Positions 52,661 to 62,559 of a stretch of DNA of 64,000 bases are shown piece after piece (positions within the stretch are counted from its first letter, which is position 1; every line of letters begins with the position of its first letter). Position numbers and translations under genes: made by a program. This DNA is from Symbiodinium natans (Eukaryota; Sar; Dinophyceae; Suessiales; Symbiodiniaceae): NCBI GenBank assembly GCA_905221605.1, contig CAJNDS010000202.1, forward strand, positions 1-64,000, in the 5' to 3' direction. The notes beneath the pieces are model-generated. The model saw nothing but the letters and a program-made list of their open reading frames with translations. It did no database searches and had not been told where the DNA came from.

Positions 52661-53929
52661 CTAGACGACGCGGCCAACTGCTGCGCCGGAGCGTTCCTTC
52701 GGTGGCGCGACTTTGCGCAGCTTTGCACCAGCACGGATGTCTGCGAACATGGCTGATTTTCCCACGGCCGCCTGTTTTGTCTGTGTTGGTGCTTTAGCAG
52801 CCGGGGCTTTTTTCGCGGGCGGTGGAGGTGGCGCTGGCGGTCCCTTTCCTTTGCCCTTGCCCTTTGGGCCCTTTCCTTTGGCAGCAGGCTTCGGTGGCGC
52901 CGGAGCTGGTGTCGCGGACGGCTGCGGTGTCTGTGCCGGTGCCGGCTGTGCAGGTGTGGGTTGCGACGGAGGCGCAGTGCGAGGTGCTGCCTGGGGCACC
53001 TGGGGCTTTGGGGCAGCAGGCGCCGCACTGGGGGCGAGCAGCGGCTGGGGTGCAATGATGGGCTTGACTGGTGCTGCTGGGGGTGCGCGCCTGGGTGCTG
53101 GTGGGGGTGGCCGTGGTTTCTGAGCAACCACAGAGGCGCGGCCCAGCTCAGGAGGAGGAGCATCCCATGCAGGCCGCGCGGTCTCGCTGGAGTGCTCGCC
53201 CTCGCGCCAGACGATGTGGGCTACGTGCCCAAGGTCCGGCAGCACGTCTGGTAGGTCGAAGGTCACTTCTGCGGCGGGCCGCGGTCGGAAGCGCAAGTCT
53301 TCATGCTCCCTCAACGGCTCGTCCTCTTCCAAGTCCACGTCATCCACCTGCTCTACCGAGGCTTTGGGCCCCTCGCGACCCTCACGCTGACCGTGGTAGA
53401 AGGCCTCGTCCTCAGGCTCCGCCAAGTTGTCCACCTCGTGTCTTACCTTGTAAGGCTGCTCTGAGGAGTTCAAGAGGAAGAGCTCGGAGACGGAGCTTAA
53501 GCGATCGGCAGGCAGTAGCTTCTCCTGGACCCTTGCCTGAGGAGCCCCAAGGCTTCGGTGGCGGTTCACACACTTGTACACCCGAGCCAAGTCTTCGGCT
53601 GCCGCTGTGGCGGACACTGGCTGATCTCGGTCCTCAGGGAGCTCAGGGAGGGGTGTTGCGGAGTGCAGGGAGATGAGGAGGTTCTCGTCCAGCACCCGCC
53701 GAGCTGCATGCAGGCTTGGTTCGCCACGCCCTTGGAAGGTCCGAGCGCTCTGCACCTTTAGGGCTGCTGTGCTGCCACGGGCACGCTCGATTCGCTCGGC
53801 GGCATGTGAGAGCCGGCCCTCCAAGCCCGACAGTCGGGTGTCCATGTGATCGCATGTGGCATCCAGGCGGTCGAAAATCTCCTGAGCACGTGCATTGAGG
53901 CCCTCAACCAGGCTCAGCACCTTCTCCAT
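52661..53929 (-). CDS. WASHC1: WASH complex subunit 1 homologue (nucleation-promoting factor for Arp2/3)
   Basis: WASH activates the Arp2/3 complex on endosomes to build branched actin. The visible exon has the family's order of parts. Residues 1-70 are the end of the WAHD1 domain (IFDRLDATCDHMDTRLSGLE ... RIERARGSTAALKV, cf. the IEKIKGSKKAIKV segment of the family). Next are the SSVSELFLLNSSEQPYK motif (about 145-160) and DLPDVLPDLGHVAHIVW (about 225-242). A Pro-rich region with PPPPAP runs (about 258-390) and a Lys/Gly-rich patch (351-362) follow, then a WH2 actin-binding motif, AMFADIRAGAKLRKV (about 393-407). The frame continues upstream of the Met to about 53962 (KGRQCAERL), where AG acceptors occur, so N-terminal residues lie in an earlier exon. 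The acidic Trp-containing tail needed to bind Arp2/3 is not in this exon; it is either in a further exon or absent. Confidence 0.8.
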   Translation of the reverse strand: MEKVLSLVEGLNARAQEIFDRLDATCDHMDTRLSGLEGRLSHAAERIERARGSTAALKVQSARTFQGRGEPSLHAARRVLDENLLISLHSATPLPELPEDRDQPVSATAAAEDLARVYKCVNRHRSLGAPQARVQEKLLPADRLSSVSELFLLNSSEQPYKVRHEVDNLAEPEDEAFYHGQREGREGPKASVEQVDDVDLEEDEPLREHEDLRFRPRPAAEVTFDLPDVLPDLGHVAHIVWREGEHSSETARPAWDAPPPELGRASVVAQKPRPPPPAPRRAPPAAPVKPIIAPQPLLAPSAAPAAPKPQVPQAAPRTAPPSQPTPAQPAPAQTPQPSATPAPAPPKPAAKGKGPKGKGKGKGPPAPPPPPAKKAPAAKAPTQTKQAAVGKSAMFADIRAGAKLRKVAPPKERSGAAVGRVV

Positions 53930-54036
53930 GAGCCGCTCAGCGCATTGTCGCCCCTTGGTCTTCTAGCTATAGCGCGGGTACCCGCCAACGTTGCTTGAGC
54001 CGGAACTGGTGACCACAGAAACAAGACATCAATCAC

Positions 54037-54130
54037 CCTAAACCCTAAACCCTAAACCCTAAACCCTAAACCCTAAACCCTAAACCCTAAACCCTAAACC
54101 CTAAACCCTAAACCCTAAACCCTAAACCCT
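54037..54130. repeat. (CCCTAAA)n block upstream of the WASH exon
   Basis: About 13 perfect units, probably within the preceding intron. Confidence 0.95.
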
Positions 54131-54841
54131 GACTGGGGTTCTGGGCACTTTCACATGCACCGACTGTGGTCACTGCAGGCTGCCTTCAGCTTCCCATGCA
54201 GGGTCGTCTGCTGTGACACCTGCGGCTGATGTATAGGGAGAGACCCTCCAACAGAAGCAAAAACTCGTTGACGGCTAGGGTTTAGGGTTTAGGGTCGAGG
54301 GTCTAGGGTTTAGGGTTTAGGGTTCAAGGTTTAGAGTTTAGGGTGTAGGTCTCAGTGCCTCCAGAACAGCACCGCGCTTGCGGGTCTGTGCCTCAGTAGC
54401 TCGGTGCTGCCATAGTCGTGATCCGTTCAGTGAAGTTGAGCTCTTGTTGAAATGCGCCCCCGAAGTTTTGCATCACAAGACGCCCCCAAACCGCGAGCAC
54501 GTCTTCTCAAGCCCAGTTGACCTGAGGAGTTGGCTGTTATGGTGCCACCTGGAGGTGTGCCTGCTGCGCTCGCGACCGAGCTTGCTCTTTCATATTCTGA
54601 GTTCCCCAGACGCAAACCCTAAACCCTAAACCCTAAATCCTAAACCCTAAATCCCGAATGAGGGTAACATGGCCCCATCCCCGGCCTGTCCATGGGTTGA
54701 AGACGACCCAAGCGAGCTCGGGCATGTCGACAAAGAACTCCTCAAGGCAGAATCTAAACCCCAAACCCCAAACCCCAAACCCTAAACCCCAAACCCAAAA
54801 CCCCCGTCGTGAGCCATTATTTACTTTATAGGTTGTATGTT

Positions 54842-54941
54842 GAAATGTTCCCCCTTATACTAACAGTGCTTCATGAGGATTAGAATAGGGGGCACTAAAA
54901 ACCCTATTAAGGACTGTTAGTATACGGGGGAACTTCCCAAG
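54842..54941. mobile_element. family C element, copy 5
   Basis: AATGTTCCCCCTTATACTAA ... TATACGGGGGAACTTCCCAA; the flanking duplication is too degraded to call. Confidence 0.6.
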
Positions 54942-55210
54942 ATACATGATCAGTTACAAGCCGGCCCTAAATATTTAGGGCACCCAAAACAGGACCATAA
55001 TTTAGAGAACTAACTGACCATCTGCTATGTACTGTACATAGGATGCACTCAAACCGCCCCATGGCTTGTTTTTTGCAACGAGTCTGCTTGCCAGTTCTTG
55101 ATAGTGAATCAGAAAATGAGGTACCTTCTGTTCCCCAAAATATCCTATGTAGTATACTCCTTGACATGGCTGTTTAGGGTGTAATGCAAGCGACGCCTGC
55201 GGCAGTGCTT

Positions 55211-55281
55211 AACCCTAAACCCTAAACCCTAAACCCTAAACCCTAAACCCTAAACCCTAAACCCTAAACCCTAAACCCTAG
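55211..55281. repeat. (CCCTAAA)n block
   Basis: Ten units; a further block lies at 55491-55541. Confidence 0.95.
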
Positions 55282-55685
55282 AGCTTATTGCGGGCTTCCC
55301 TTAGAAGGGCGCCTCGTAAGGTCGGAAAGGAGACAATCCTGGTTCTGGAGTCGGCTGCGGCCTGAGGGTTTAGGGTCGTTTAGGGTTTAGGGTTTATAGG
55401 GTTTGAGGCTGAGGCAGCTTGGACCTTCATGCTGCGACTCACCTGCTTCGCGTGATGAAATCTGCCGCATCTGTCACCATGTTAAGCCTGCTAAACCCTA
55501 AGCCCTAAGCCCTAAGCCCTAAACCCTAAACCCTAAACCCTAGGATCTTCCAGTGGAGGATGTTTTTCCGGCCAGGTTCCCGGCATGCAGGTTGTGCTGA
55601 GCCGCACTCGGATGCGAGGAACCTGCATGCTAAACCTCGGAGCAAGCAAGGGTCGAAAAACGAAATCTGCTCTTGCCTCGTGGTT

Positions 55686-55783
55686 TGGGATGTTCCCCCC
55701 TTGCACTAACAGTCCTTGATAGGGATTGTAGTACCCCCTTTTATCATACCTATTCAGGACTGCCAGTATAAGGGGGAACATGC
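55686..55783. mobile_element. family C element, copy 6
   Basis: TTTGGGATGTTCCCCCCTTG ... GTATAAGGGGGAACATGC; right terminus degraded. Confidence 0.65.
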
Positions 55784-55834
55784 GCAGGAGTCACACCCCG
55801 GCATATAGACATTCCTGAATGTGGTGGCTTAGGA

Positions 55835-55935
55835 TCATAAGGGACATCCGAAAAAGATTCCCAAATAGTAGGATCTCCTTATAAGAGGGACCGCAAAAAG
55901 GTACCCCCCCCCCCCCCCCCCCAATATCGTACACC
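55835..55935. mobile_element. family E short element with poly-C
   Basis: CATAAGGGACATCC, CCAAATAGTAGGATCTCC and TTATAAGAGGGACCGC, as in other copies, followed by an 18-C run. Confidence 0.45.
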
Positions 55936-56116
55936 CCCATATGATCCTCTTAAACCCAACCACGCAACCCTAAACCCTAAACCCTAAACCCTAAACCCTA
56001 AACCCTACCGAGCTCAGAATCAACAGGAGGCTGCCAGGATGCTGAGCCTCTCACGTGCCGTCCTGCCGAGTTTGCACCGAGAACAAACATGAACATGTCC
56101 GTGAACAGAGTAACAC

Positions 56117-56338
56117 GAAGAAGAAGAAGAAGAAGAAGAAGAAGAAGAAGAAGAAGAAGAAGAAGAAGAAGAAGAAGAAGAAGAAGAAGAAGAAGAAGAA
56201 GAAGAAGAAGAAGAAGAAGAAGAAGAAGAAGAAGAAGAAGAAGAAGAAGAAGAAGAAGAAGAATAAGAAGAATAACAAGAAGAAGAAGAAGGAGAATGAG
56301 AAGAATAAGAAGAAGAAGAAGGAGGAGAAGGAATAAGG
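56117..56338. repeat. (GAA)n repeat, about 220 bp
   Basis: About 60 GAA units nearly uninterrupted, then interrupted by AAC/GAG changes. Poly-Lys, poly-Arg, poly-Leu, poly-Ser and poly-Phe frames are artefacts. Confidence 0.95.
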
Positions 56339-56567
56339 AGAAGCAAGAAGCAAGAAGGAAGGAGAAGACAGAAGAAGTTGTAAACAAATAAGAAAGAGGA
56401 AGGAGGAGTAAGGAAGAATAAACAAGGAATAAACAAAAAGCAAGATTTCTGAATAACAAAAAGAAGATGCCGTCTTGGGGCCTGCTCTTTGCGAAAGAGA
56501 GGCTCGACCTCGGGAGACACCTGGGCGTGGAAACTCTGGTCCTTTCGTGACTCTTTGTCTCAAGGTA

Positions 56568-56660
56568 CTATAGGGGCCATAATAACTAGAATAGGGTCTT
56601 TGGGGGTTCTGGTAGTGTATTCATAGAGGGAACATAAGGGAATCCTGGAGGGTAAGGAGT
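56568..56660. mobile_element. family F short element
   Basis: TACTATAGGGGCCATAATAA ... GGGAACATAAGGGAATCC. Confidence 0.45.
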
Positions 56661-56965
56661 AGTTTCGGCAATATCTGGGAGCTTGTCTCAAAACTTGGGT
56701 CCCCTTATTGGTAGCCTTCATACTGGACTCCCCTCATTCTTTTCAGAACCCTCCTCCCCTCGATCGGCTTTCCAAGCCCTGGACTTCAAGATCCACCAAG
56801 TCCACCCCAATCCGTCACCTTGAACACAGGACCCCTTTTTTTCATACAGAGCCGTAAACCCTGAACCCCAACTCCAGACGAGCAACGGACCTTTGACAGG
56901 CTGCCGAAAACATACCACAATTTTTGAGCTTGGGTTTAGGGTTTCAGAAGCCCTAAACCCTAAAC

Positions 56966-57045
56966 CCTCAACTCCTTCCAGCTCCACCTCCACGAAGGCT
57001 TCGATGGTTGGCCCTGGCATGCCCATCCCGGGCATGCCTCCTGGC
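56966..57045 (-). CDS. candidate exon with GGMPGMGMPG tail-like sequence
   Basis: The frame reads GGMPGMGMPGPTIEAFVEVE, LEGVEG. The GGMP/PTIE words resemble the C-terminal tail of cytosolic Hsp70 (GGMP repeats before PTIEEVD), but the sequence runs on instead of ending EEVD, so this may be chance or a decayed copy. Confidence 0.35.
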
Positions 57046-57104
57046 CTTGGTTGGGCGTTGGGCTCTCTTCCCTCGTGTGCGAGGCTTCTGAGCCCGAACG
57101 ACCT

Positions 57105-57704
57105 AAAAACCCCTAAAAGCCCTAAAAGACCTAAAGCCCTAAAAGTCCGAAAAGCCCTAAAAGCCCTAAAAGCCCCTAAAAGCCCTCGTGGGTTGATGGG
57201 ATTCGGGCCCAGGGGCCTTTTGGGACGAAAGGGCGCTGCTGAGGGCAGCAGGCTTGGAGGATTGCTCTCTTTCAGTTTAAAGCCCTAAACCCTAAACCCT
57301 AAACCCTAAACCCTAAACTCTAAACCCTGAGCGCGGCTTCCGGTGCATTCGCCCCGGATTTTTTTGCCGAGGTGGTTTGCTTTGAGAATCGAGAGGCTGT
57401 GCTGGGTATGTCGTTTTAGGGTTTAGGGTTTAGGTTTTAGGGTTTCAGGTTTAGTTCTCGTTCTGGGGCTCAGAGAAGACAGTGTCTTCGCGGCGTGAGT
57501 CGAAGGTATGAGCCGGTATCTTCGTACAGCAACCCCTAAACCCTTAAACCCTTACACCCTTAAACCCTGAAACCCTTAAACCCTTAAACCCTGAAACCCT
57601 GAAACCCTGAAACCCTTAAAGCCTGAAACCCTGAAACCCTGAAACCCTTAAACCTCTTAAACCTCTTAAACCCTTAAACCTCTAAAACCTCTAAAACCCT
57701 ATAA
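57105..57704. repeat. telomere-like variant arrays (CCCTAAAAG, CCCTTAAA, CCCTGAAA)
   Basis: 57105-57185 has 9-mer CCCTAAAAG-like units; 57283-57330 has CCCTAAA; 57538-57704 has 8-mer ACCCTTAA/ACCCTGAA units. The unit lengths differ from the canonical 7. Confidence 0.85.
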
Positions 57705-58004
57705 GCTCTTGAAGTGAGTGGATCTCCTTTCATTCCCGAGAAAGCGAAGCCTTGAGGACCCGAAGCCTCGGCACCAAATTTTTAAAGGCACCCAAGTAGC
57801 ATCGCCGGCCCCGGCATGGGCCCGGCTGAAAAACCTGGCAGGGGGGGAATAAGGGGGAATAAGGGGGATGAGAGTTTTCAGGGGGTGCAAGGGGGGGTAT
57901 CAAGTGTGTATAAGGGGGGTGATATGGGTCAGTATAAGGGGATTGCAGCTTGTGTGTGACCTTTTGGGGGCAGGTTTGAGCCGTGTGTGTGTGTGTGTGT
58001 GCGT

Positions 58005-58180
58005 CTAAAGAGACAGCCTTCTCTTGGAGTCTTTCCGCACCCTCTTCGCAGCTGAACCTGTGCTCTTCTTTTTTTGGCTCGCTGTTGCTGCAACGGCCAG
58101 GTGCACGTCAACATTCGCAGCTTCTTCCCAACTCTTCGGGTGCTGCAAAGATGAGGCTGCGCATGCGACATTTCTGCCTG
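58005..58180 (-). CDS. candidate C-terminal exon, basic tail
   Basis: The frame reads AASSLQHPKSWEEAANVDVH, LAVAATASQKKKSTGSAAKR, VRKDSKRRLSL and a stop. The basic tail looks like a nuclear or nucleic-acid binding end. Family unknown. Confidence 0.4.
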
Positions 58181-58587
58181 GAGACGAGAGCCCCACACAC
58201 AGAAGCCGAAGTCGGCTTTAGGCCCTCAAGTCTCAGCCTGTATATGCACAATCGGCCGTGTCTTTTTACACGTGGAGGGATGCAGGTTTAGACAGCTTCG
58301 GCTTAGACATCACCATAGGAAACATCCTATAAGAGGTTTTGGCAATGCTTGCTGTCTTTCTGAATCCGCTCACCCGTCCTGGTACAGAAAAAACTGTGAA
58401 ACTGCTAGCGGTCCATGCCGGACTGAAAAGGGAGTTTACGAAAAGAAGGGACCCCAAATATAGCTCCCCAAATTTCGGAAACCGCCAAAAGGTTAGCGAG
58501 ACTCAACAATCGCAAGGACGCCCCATGTTCTTGGGCCTTCCATGGACGGCTGGCTGTAGCAGAAGTCACCTTTTTTTAGTGACCTCA

Positions 58588-58673
58588 ATCATTAGAATAG
58601 GGTTTTGAGGTTATTCTGGTATAATTGCATAGGGGACCCAAAGGGGAAGACTTTGAGGAATTATTCCGACCCC
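58588..58673. mobile_element. family F short element
   Basis: ATTAGAATAGGGTTTTGAGG ... GAATTATTCCGACCCC, next to a TTTAGGG block (58676-58713). Confidence 0.5.
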
Positions 58674-58714
58674 AGGGTTTAGGGTTTAGGGTTTAGGGTT
58701 TAGGGTTTAGGGTT

Positions 58715-58880
58715 GCCCCAAAAGAAACAAACTGCGTGTTGGCGGGAGCTCGTCACAGGCTCCGGGGGGCTCCTCTTGCAACGACTGCCACAGCTGGGTG
58801 AAGTTGCTTTGGGCCTCTGTCGTCGCGCTCGCATTATTATTATTATCATTATTATTATTGTTATTATGATTATTATTATT
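58715..58880 (-). CDS. candidate exon beside an ATT repeat
   Basis: The frame reads TTEAQSNFTQLWQSLQEEPP, GACDELPPTRSLFL, bounded by a (TTTAGGG)n block on its 3' side and an (ATT)n repeat (poly-Asn if translated) upstream. Confidence 0.4.
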
Positions 58881-59440
58881 ATGTCCCAGGGTAAGCCTTA
58901 TAAGCTGAGACGACCTGTTCTCCTGCCTTCCGCCCCCGAACTTCACCATCACCCCTTGAGGCTGATTGCCTGGGTGCTGTGTGTTCTCTGATGCGCCCAC
59001 GCATTCTTAGGTCTTAGCAAAACTTCTCATGCCGTAACACCCCAATACTCGTGGGCCATGTTCCAACAGACGTGCCGAAACCCCAAGCCCTGAACCCAAC
59101 GCGCGTCTTGGGCGCCCGGAGCCTTTTTACCCACATAACCCCCCCCCCCCCCAAAAAAAAAAAAAAACCTAAATCCTAAACCCTAAACCCTAAACCTTGT
59201 CCCGGCTTTCACCGGTTCAGCGAGCCGCTCGAGCGCTGAGCATGGGACCCCCTCGCTGCAGCCAGCGCCTGCTGGGGTTCGGGGGGGTTTAGGGTTTAGG
59301 GTTTGGGGTTTAGGGTTTTAGGGTTTAGGGTTTTAGGGTTTGGGGCTTAGGGTTTTAGGGTTTGGGGTTTGAGGTTTACGGTTTAGGGTTGGGGGGCTTC
59401 CGGAGATGTCGGGCTTTGACGGATTGAGGGGCTCAAGGGT

Positions 59441-59725
59441 TCAGGGTTCATGAGAAAGTGCCGGGCGGCAGCCCCTTGGATGGATGGGATCGGAGGGTGA
59501 CTTCTCTCGAGTCATGCAAGGGGAATACAAGCCACTACTGCGGGAAGTAGGCCCAAACACAGTCAAAGTGCAAGCCCGGGCATCTGTGGGAGTGAGTTTG
59601 CAAACCGGGCAGATGGAAGAGAAAGCACAGACCGCCTGGCATTTCTGAGGGCTTTCAAGTAGGCGTCCGTACCTGGCAACCAGTGCTCGCACATCCCACA
59701 CTTGACCCAACAACACATTGAGCAA
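59441..59725 (-). CDS. candidate minus-strand ORF
   Basis: MLNVLLGQVWDVRALVARYG ... CQAVCAFSSICPVCKLTPTD ... a stop at 59441. Two C-x-x-C-like pairs suggest metal or disulphide bonding. Unknown family. Confidence 0.35.
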   Translation of the reverse strand: MLNVLLGQVWDVRALVARYGRLLESPQKCQAVCAFSSICPVCKLTPTDARACTLTVFGPTSRSSGLYSPCMTREKSPSDPIHPRGCRPALSHEP

Positions 59726-59899
59726 AAGGGCACTCTACTACTCTACGCAAGCCGTCAAGCTGTACAGCACACCTAGGGCCTGACCTGGTAAGCAGCAAGG
59801 CCCTATAGCCCTCAAGCCCTCATGCCCCAAACCCCTAAAGACATTACCTCAAACCCTAAAGCCCTAAAACCCTAAACCCCTAAGGCCCCCAAAACCCTG

Positions 59900-60003
59900 A
59901 TATCGTGGCCTGAACAATGAGAATAGGGTTTTGGGGGGGCGATTATAGTACAGATATCAATGGAGCATAAGGGAATACTATTCGCAATTCTTTCGACCCC
60001 TAT
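59900..60003. mobile_element. family F short element
   Basis: TGAACAATGAGAATAGGGTT ... GGAGCATAAGGGAATACT ... TTCGACCCC. It lies directly downstream of the coiled-coil ORF. Confidence 0.5.
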
Positions 60004-60131
60004 ACCCTTTTTTGAATCCAGGCTCTGCACTATCAGCTGGGAAACAGGCATGACAATTGCACCCCTGTCTGGAAACTTTGGCAGGTACACAAATCTGAAC
60101 GACATCCTAGAGCGAATCAGAATCCATCACA

Positions 60132-60764
60132 TCATGCTTTGACTTTGTCTTCGTCTCCACCGTGTATGTGTAACTCCTGATGCGACTGCGCACGCAAGCG
60201 GTGGCGTTCTTCACGTTTCTGCCAATTCTGAGCCAGCCTGTCTGTCCTATATTGTTCAACGAGGGTCGTTGTTGACTGGTAGCGATGTGACTGTATCGCC
60301 CCTTCAAGGCTCTGTGGTGTTGAAGACGATGCAACTCCGGGCCGTAGTAGCAGGTCTGGCACATCAGTTTGACATGTGGTTGCTGAGGACTGTAACTCCT
60401 GCACTTCCGACTGCAGACGTAACAAGCGAACCTCTGAGTGCAGCTGTACAATGACAGCGTCTTGCCGACGTATCAAAGACTGCGCCTTCTCCTGGCATTG
60501 CTCGGCTTTCTCCACGACAGCCCTCATCAGAGCAGTGTACTCTTTTTCTGTAATGATATTTGCTTCCGTCTGAACCGACTGATTGGAGACATTGCACCTG
60601 CTGCCGGGACAGTTTGGCACATTCACCTTTGCACGAGGTTCACCAGCTAGCGCAACCAGAACCATGTTAAGCTGATCCTTCACAGCGTTGAACTGCATCC
60701 TGGCCGCCATCCTCTTCGCATACCCCACGCACGAGGTGAGTTTTCGCATCTCAGGATTCTCCAT
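60132..60764 (-). CDS. intronless coiled-coil protein behind a spliced-leader relict
   Basis: A 210-codon uninterrupted frame from MENPEMRKLTSCVGYAKRMA to EDKVKA and a stop. Residues about 65-130 (EKEYTALMRAVVEKAEQCQE ... RLLRLQSEVQELQS) have the heptad pattern of a coiled coil; the C-terminal part is basic and Arg/Gln-rich. No domain recognised. A spliced-leader match lies 66 bases upstream on the same strand, and the coding part has no introns, unlike its neighbours. Together these suggest a gene formed by reverse transcription of a trans-spliced mRNA. It appears intact, so it may be expressed. Confidence 0.65.
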   Translation of the reverse strand: MENPEMRKLTSCVGYAKRMAARMQFNAVKDQLNMVLVALAGEPRAKVNVPNCPGSRCNVSNQSVQTEANIITEKEYTALMRAVVEKAEQCQEKAQSLIRRQDAVIVQLHSEVRLLRLQSEVQELQSSATTCQTDVPDLLLRPGVASSSTPQSLEGAIQSHRYQSTTTLVEQYRTDRLAQNWQKREERHRLRAQSHQELHIHGGDEDKVKA

Positions 60765-60830
60765 CGCACATCAACCTAGTGACCAAAATCGACTGTACGC
60801 GGGGCTGCCCAGTAGGGCCTCGTAACCAGA

Positions 60831-60849
60831 CTTGAGCCAAAATGGCTAC
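60831..60849 (-). other. relict dinoflagellate spliced leader
   Basis: The minus strand reads GTAGCCATTTTGGCTCAAG, matching 19 of the 22 bases of the conserved dinoflagellate spliced leader (DCCGTAGCCATTTTGGCTCAAG). The first three bases are replaced by ATA, and a (CCCTAAA)n block begins five bases further out. A genomic leader sequence in front of an ORF is the mark of a retroposed mRNA. Confidence 0.85.
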
Positions 60850-60853
60850 TATA

Positions 60854-60905
60854 CCCTAAACCCTAAACCCTAAACCCTGAACCCTAAACCCTAAACCCTA
60901 AACTA
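60854..60905. repeat. (CCCTAAA)n block next to the spliced-leader relict
   Basis: Seven units, one CCCTGAA variant. Confidence 0.95.
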
Positions 60906-60917
60906 GGGGGTGGGGGA

Positions 60918-61033
60918 AGGGGCGGCACTGTGGAACTCCAGCAGCTGTGTCGTGTTCAGCAGTACGGCCAGGCCAGGGGTATCTAAGGCCGCGTGGACGT
61001 CCTTGAGCAGGCGAGCGCAGGATTTCAATCCCT
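60918..61033 (-). CDS. gene E, exon
   Basis: The frame reads KSCARLLKDVHAALDTPGLA, VLLNTTQLLEFHSAA. Strong helices; unknown family. It lies upstream of the spliced-leader relict, on the same strand. Confidence 0.6.
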
Positions 61034-61486
61034 AGACCCGAAACCCCAAACCCTAAACCCCAAACCCTGGTTTCTTATGCTGGGACTTGGGGAGCTTAGC
61101 TAGTAGTTCTGGCAGCTCTGATGTTTTCTGGCCTTTAACAGGAACCTGTTTCTGCACAGTAGCCATGGGCAGTTGTTGCCACCAAGTCCATCTGAAGAGT
61201 TGTCAGAAGCCTCCTTTAGCGAAATGCCGGGCTAACCTGTGGAACTCGTCAGGAGCGCCGCAGCTAAGATCTTCTCCCCAAAGCCCGAAAACCCTAAATT
61301 GGTTTCGAGTCCCATGAAATCCCGAAGCCCTGATATGCCCCAAAACCCTCAAAGCCTCCAGCACCCTCGAGAGTGCGCGCTTGCAAAGTCGTCAGTTGTG
61401 ATTGGGACATTTTTGCGGCTGCAAAGGCTTTTCTTGCTTCCCAAGTGTTGTGGGTGTCAGTTTACTGCACCTTCCATGCTCTTGAA

Positions 61487-61585
61487 ATCCGGCCAGGCTA
61501 CTCCCAGGTGCTCCAAAGCCTCCACCCTCAGGCCGATGCCCGCCCTGACGGCTTCGGAGAAGTCGACAAGCATGGTTCAACATGG
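61487..61585 (-). CDS. gene E, exon
   Basis: The frame reads TMLVDFSEAVRAGIGLRVEA, LEHLGVAWPDFKSME, followed by a GT. Helical; unknown family. Confidence 0.6.
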
Positions 61586-61858
61586 GGGGGGTTCGTTTAG
61601 TTGAGCTAGACCGGGATTCTGCGGTTAGATGATGTAGGGAGGCACAAGGGGAGAGTAAAGGCAACTATTTTGGATGCTGGCAGACTGGGAACTTTGGGTC
61701 GTTTGCATTGAACTCGCTTGGTATCACAGGGGCATCATTTCCGCATTCGACTAGGCTCCTGTCACAAGCAGCAAAAATTAAATGCAGAACATGCAAGTAC
61801 GAAGACAGACGCCATTTTCCTTAAAGGTCAAAGACGCGTTGTGTGTTGACCACAGGGA

Positions 61859-62035
61859 TGACACACACACACACACACATACATTACGTTACGTTACATT
61901 ACATTACACTACACTACACTACATTACATTGCATTACATTACATACCATACGCACATATATATATATATATATTATGTCTATATCTATATACAGATGTGT
62001 ATATACACACTTATGTACATATGTATATGTGATTT
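61859..62035. repeat. CA, TTACA and TA simple repeats
   Basis: (CA)n, then ATTAC/ACTAC 5-mers, then (TA)n and TATG words. Confidence 0.9.
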
Positions 62036-62254
62036 CATGCACAGGTCGAGCTTTTGGTGTTGGAAAGTTGGGAAGCAGGAGCTGTGGGTTTAGGGTTTAG
62101 GGTTAAGGGTTTTGGGGCGAATGGGAGGTGAGTTTGCTGAACTCGTACAACTTCGAAGGATAGGAAAAGCCACCCCGCCAACCCTGCTGCTGTCATGGAG
62201 AAGAAGCTCGTTGAGCCACCTGCTGCACGATCCGGGAATCCATTTTGGGATGAT

Positions 62255-62372
62255 ACCCCATTGACTAACTAACAGGCCTTAATAGGGATTATAGTACCCC
62301 CCCCCCCCCCCCCCCCCCCCCCTATTGTAAATCCCTACTAAGGAGCTGTTAGTATAAGGGGGGACCATCCCA
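62255..62372. mobile_element. family C element, copy 7
   Basis: Ends TTGGGATGATACCCC and GGGGACCATCCCA; RATCCATT flanks both sides (ATCCATT shared), an 8-bp duplication. A 25-C run sits inside. Confidence 0.7.
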
Positions 62373-62465
62373 GGATCCATTGATTTTCCCGACAACCCCA
62401 TGACTAGATGCCCTAAACCCCAAACCCTTAAACCCTTAAACCCTTAAACCCTAAACCCTAAACCC

Positions 62466-62535
62466 TTCCGGTGGGCCTCCCATCCGGCACCACGTGGGCC
62501 ACAAGGCCCAGGGGCTCGCAGAGCCGAGAGTAGCT
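62466..62535 (-). CDS. gene E, exon
   Basis: The frame reads RHAGFLSYSRLCEPLGLVAH, VVPDGRPTG. Telomere-type blocks lie on both sides. Confidence 0.55.
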
Positions 62536-62559
62536 GAGGAAGCCCGCGTGCCTGTTTAG

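Noticed and set aside
52333-53163. 276-codon minus-strand ORF and several plus-strand ORFs over the WASH exon
   Set aside because: Alternative frames of a GC-rich Pro-rich coding region, with no domain match.
55998-56563. Long poly-Leu, poly-Ser, poly-Phe, poly-Lys and poly-Arg ORFs
   Set aside because: Readings of the GAA repeat in all frames.
56966-57045. Hsp70 gene end
   Set aside because: GGMP and PTIE words alone are too short, and the EEVD terminus is absent; kept only as a weak candidate exon.
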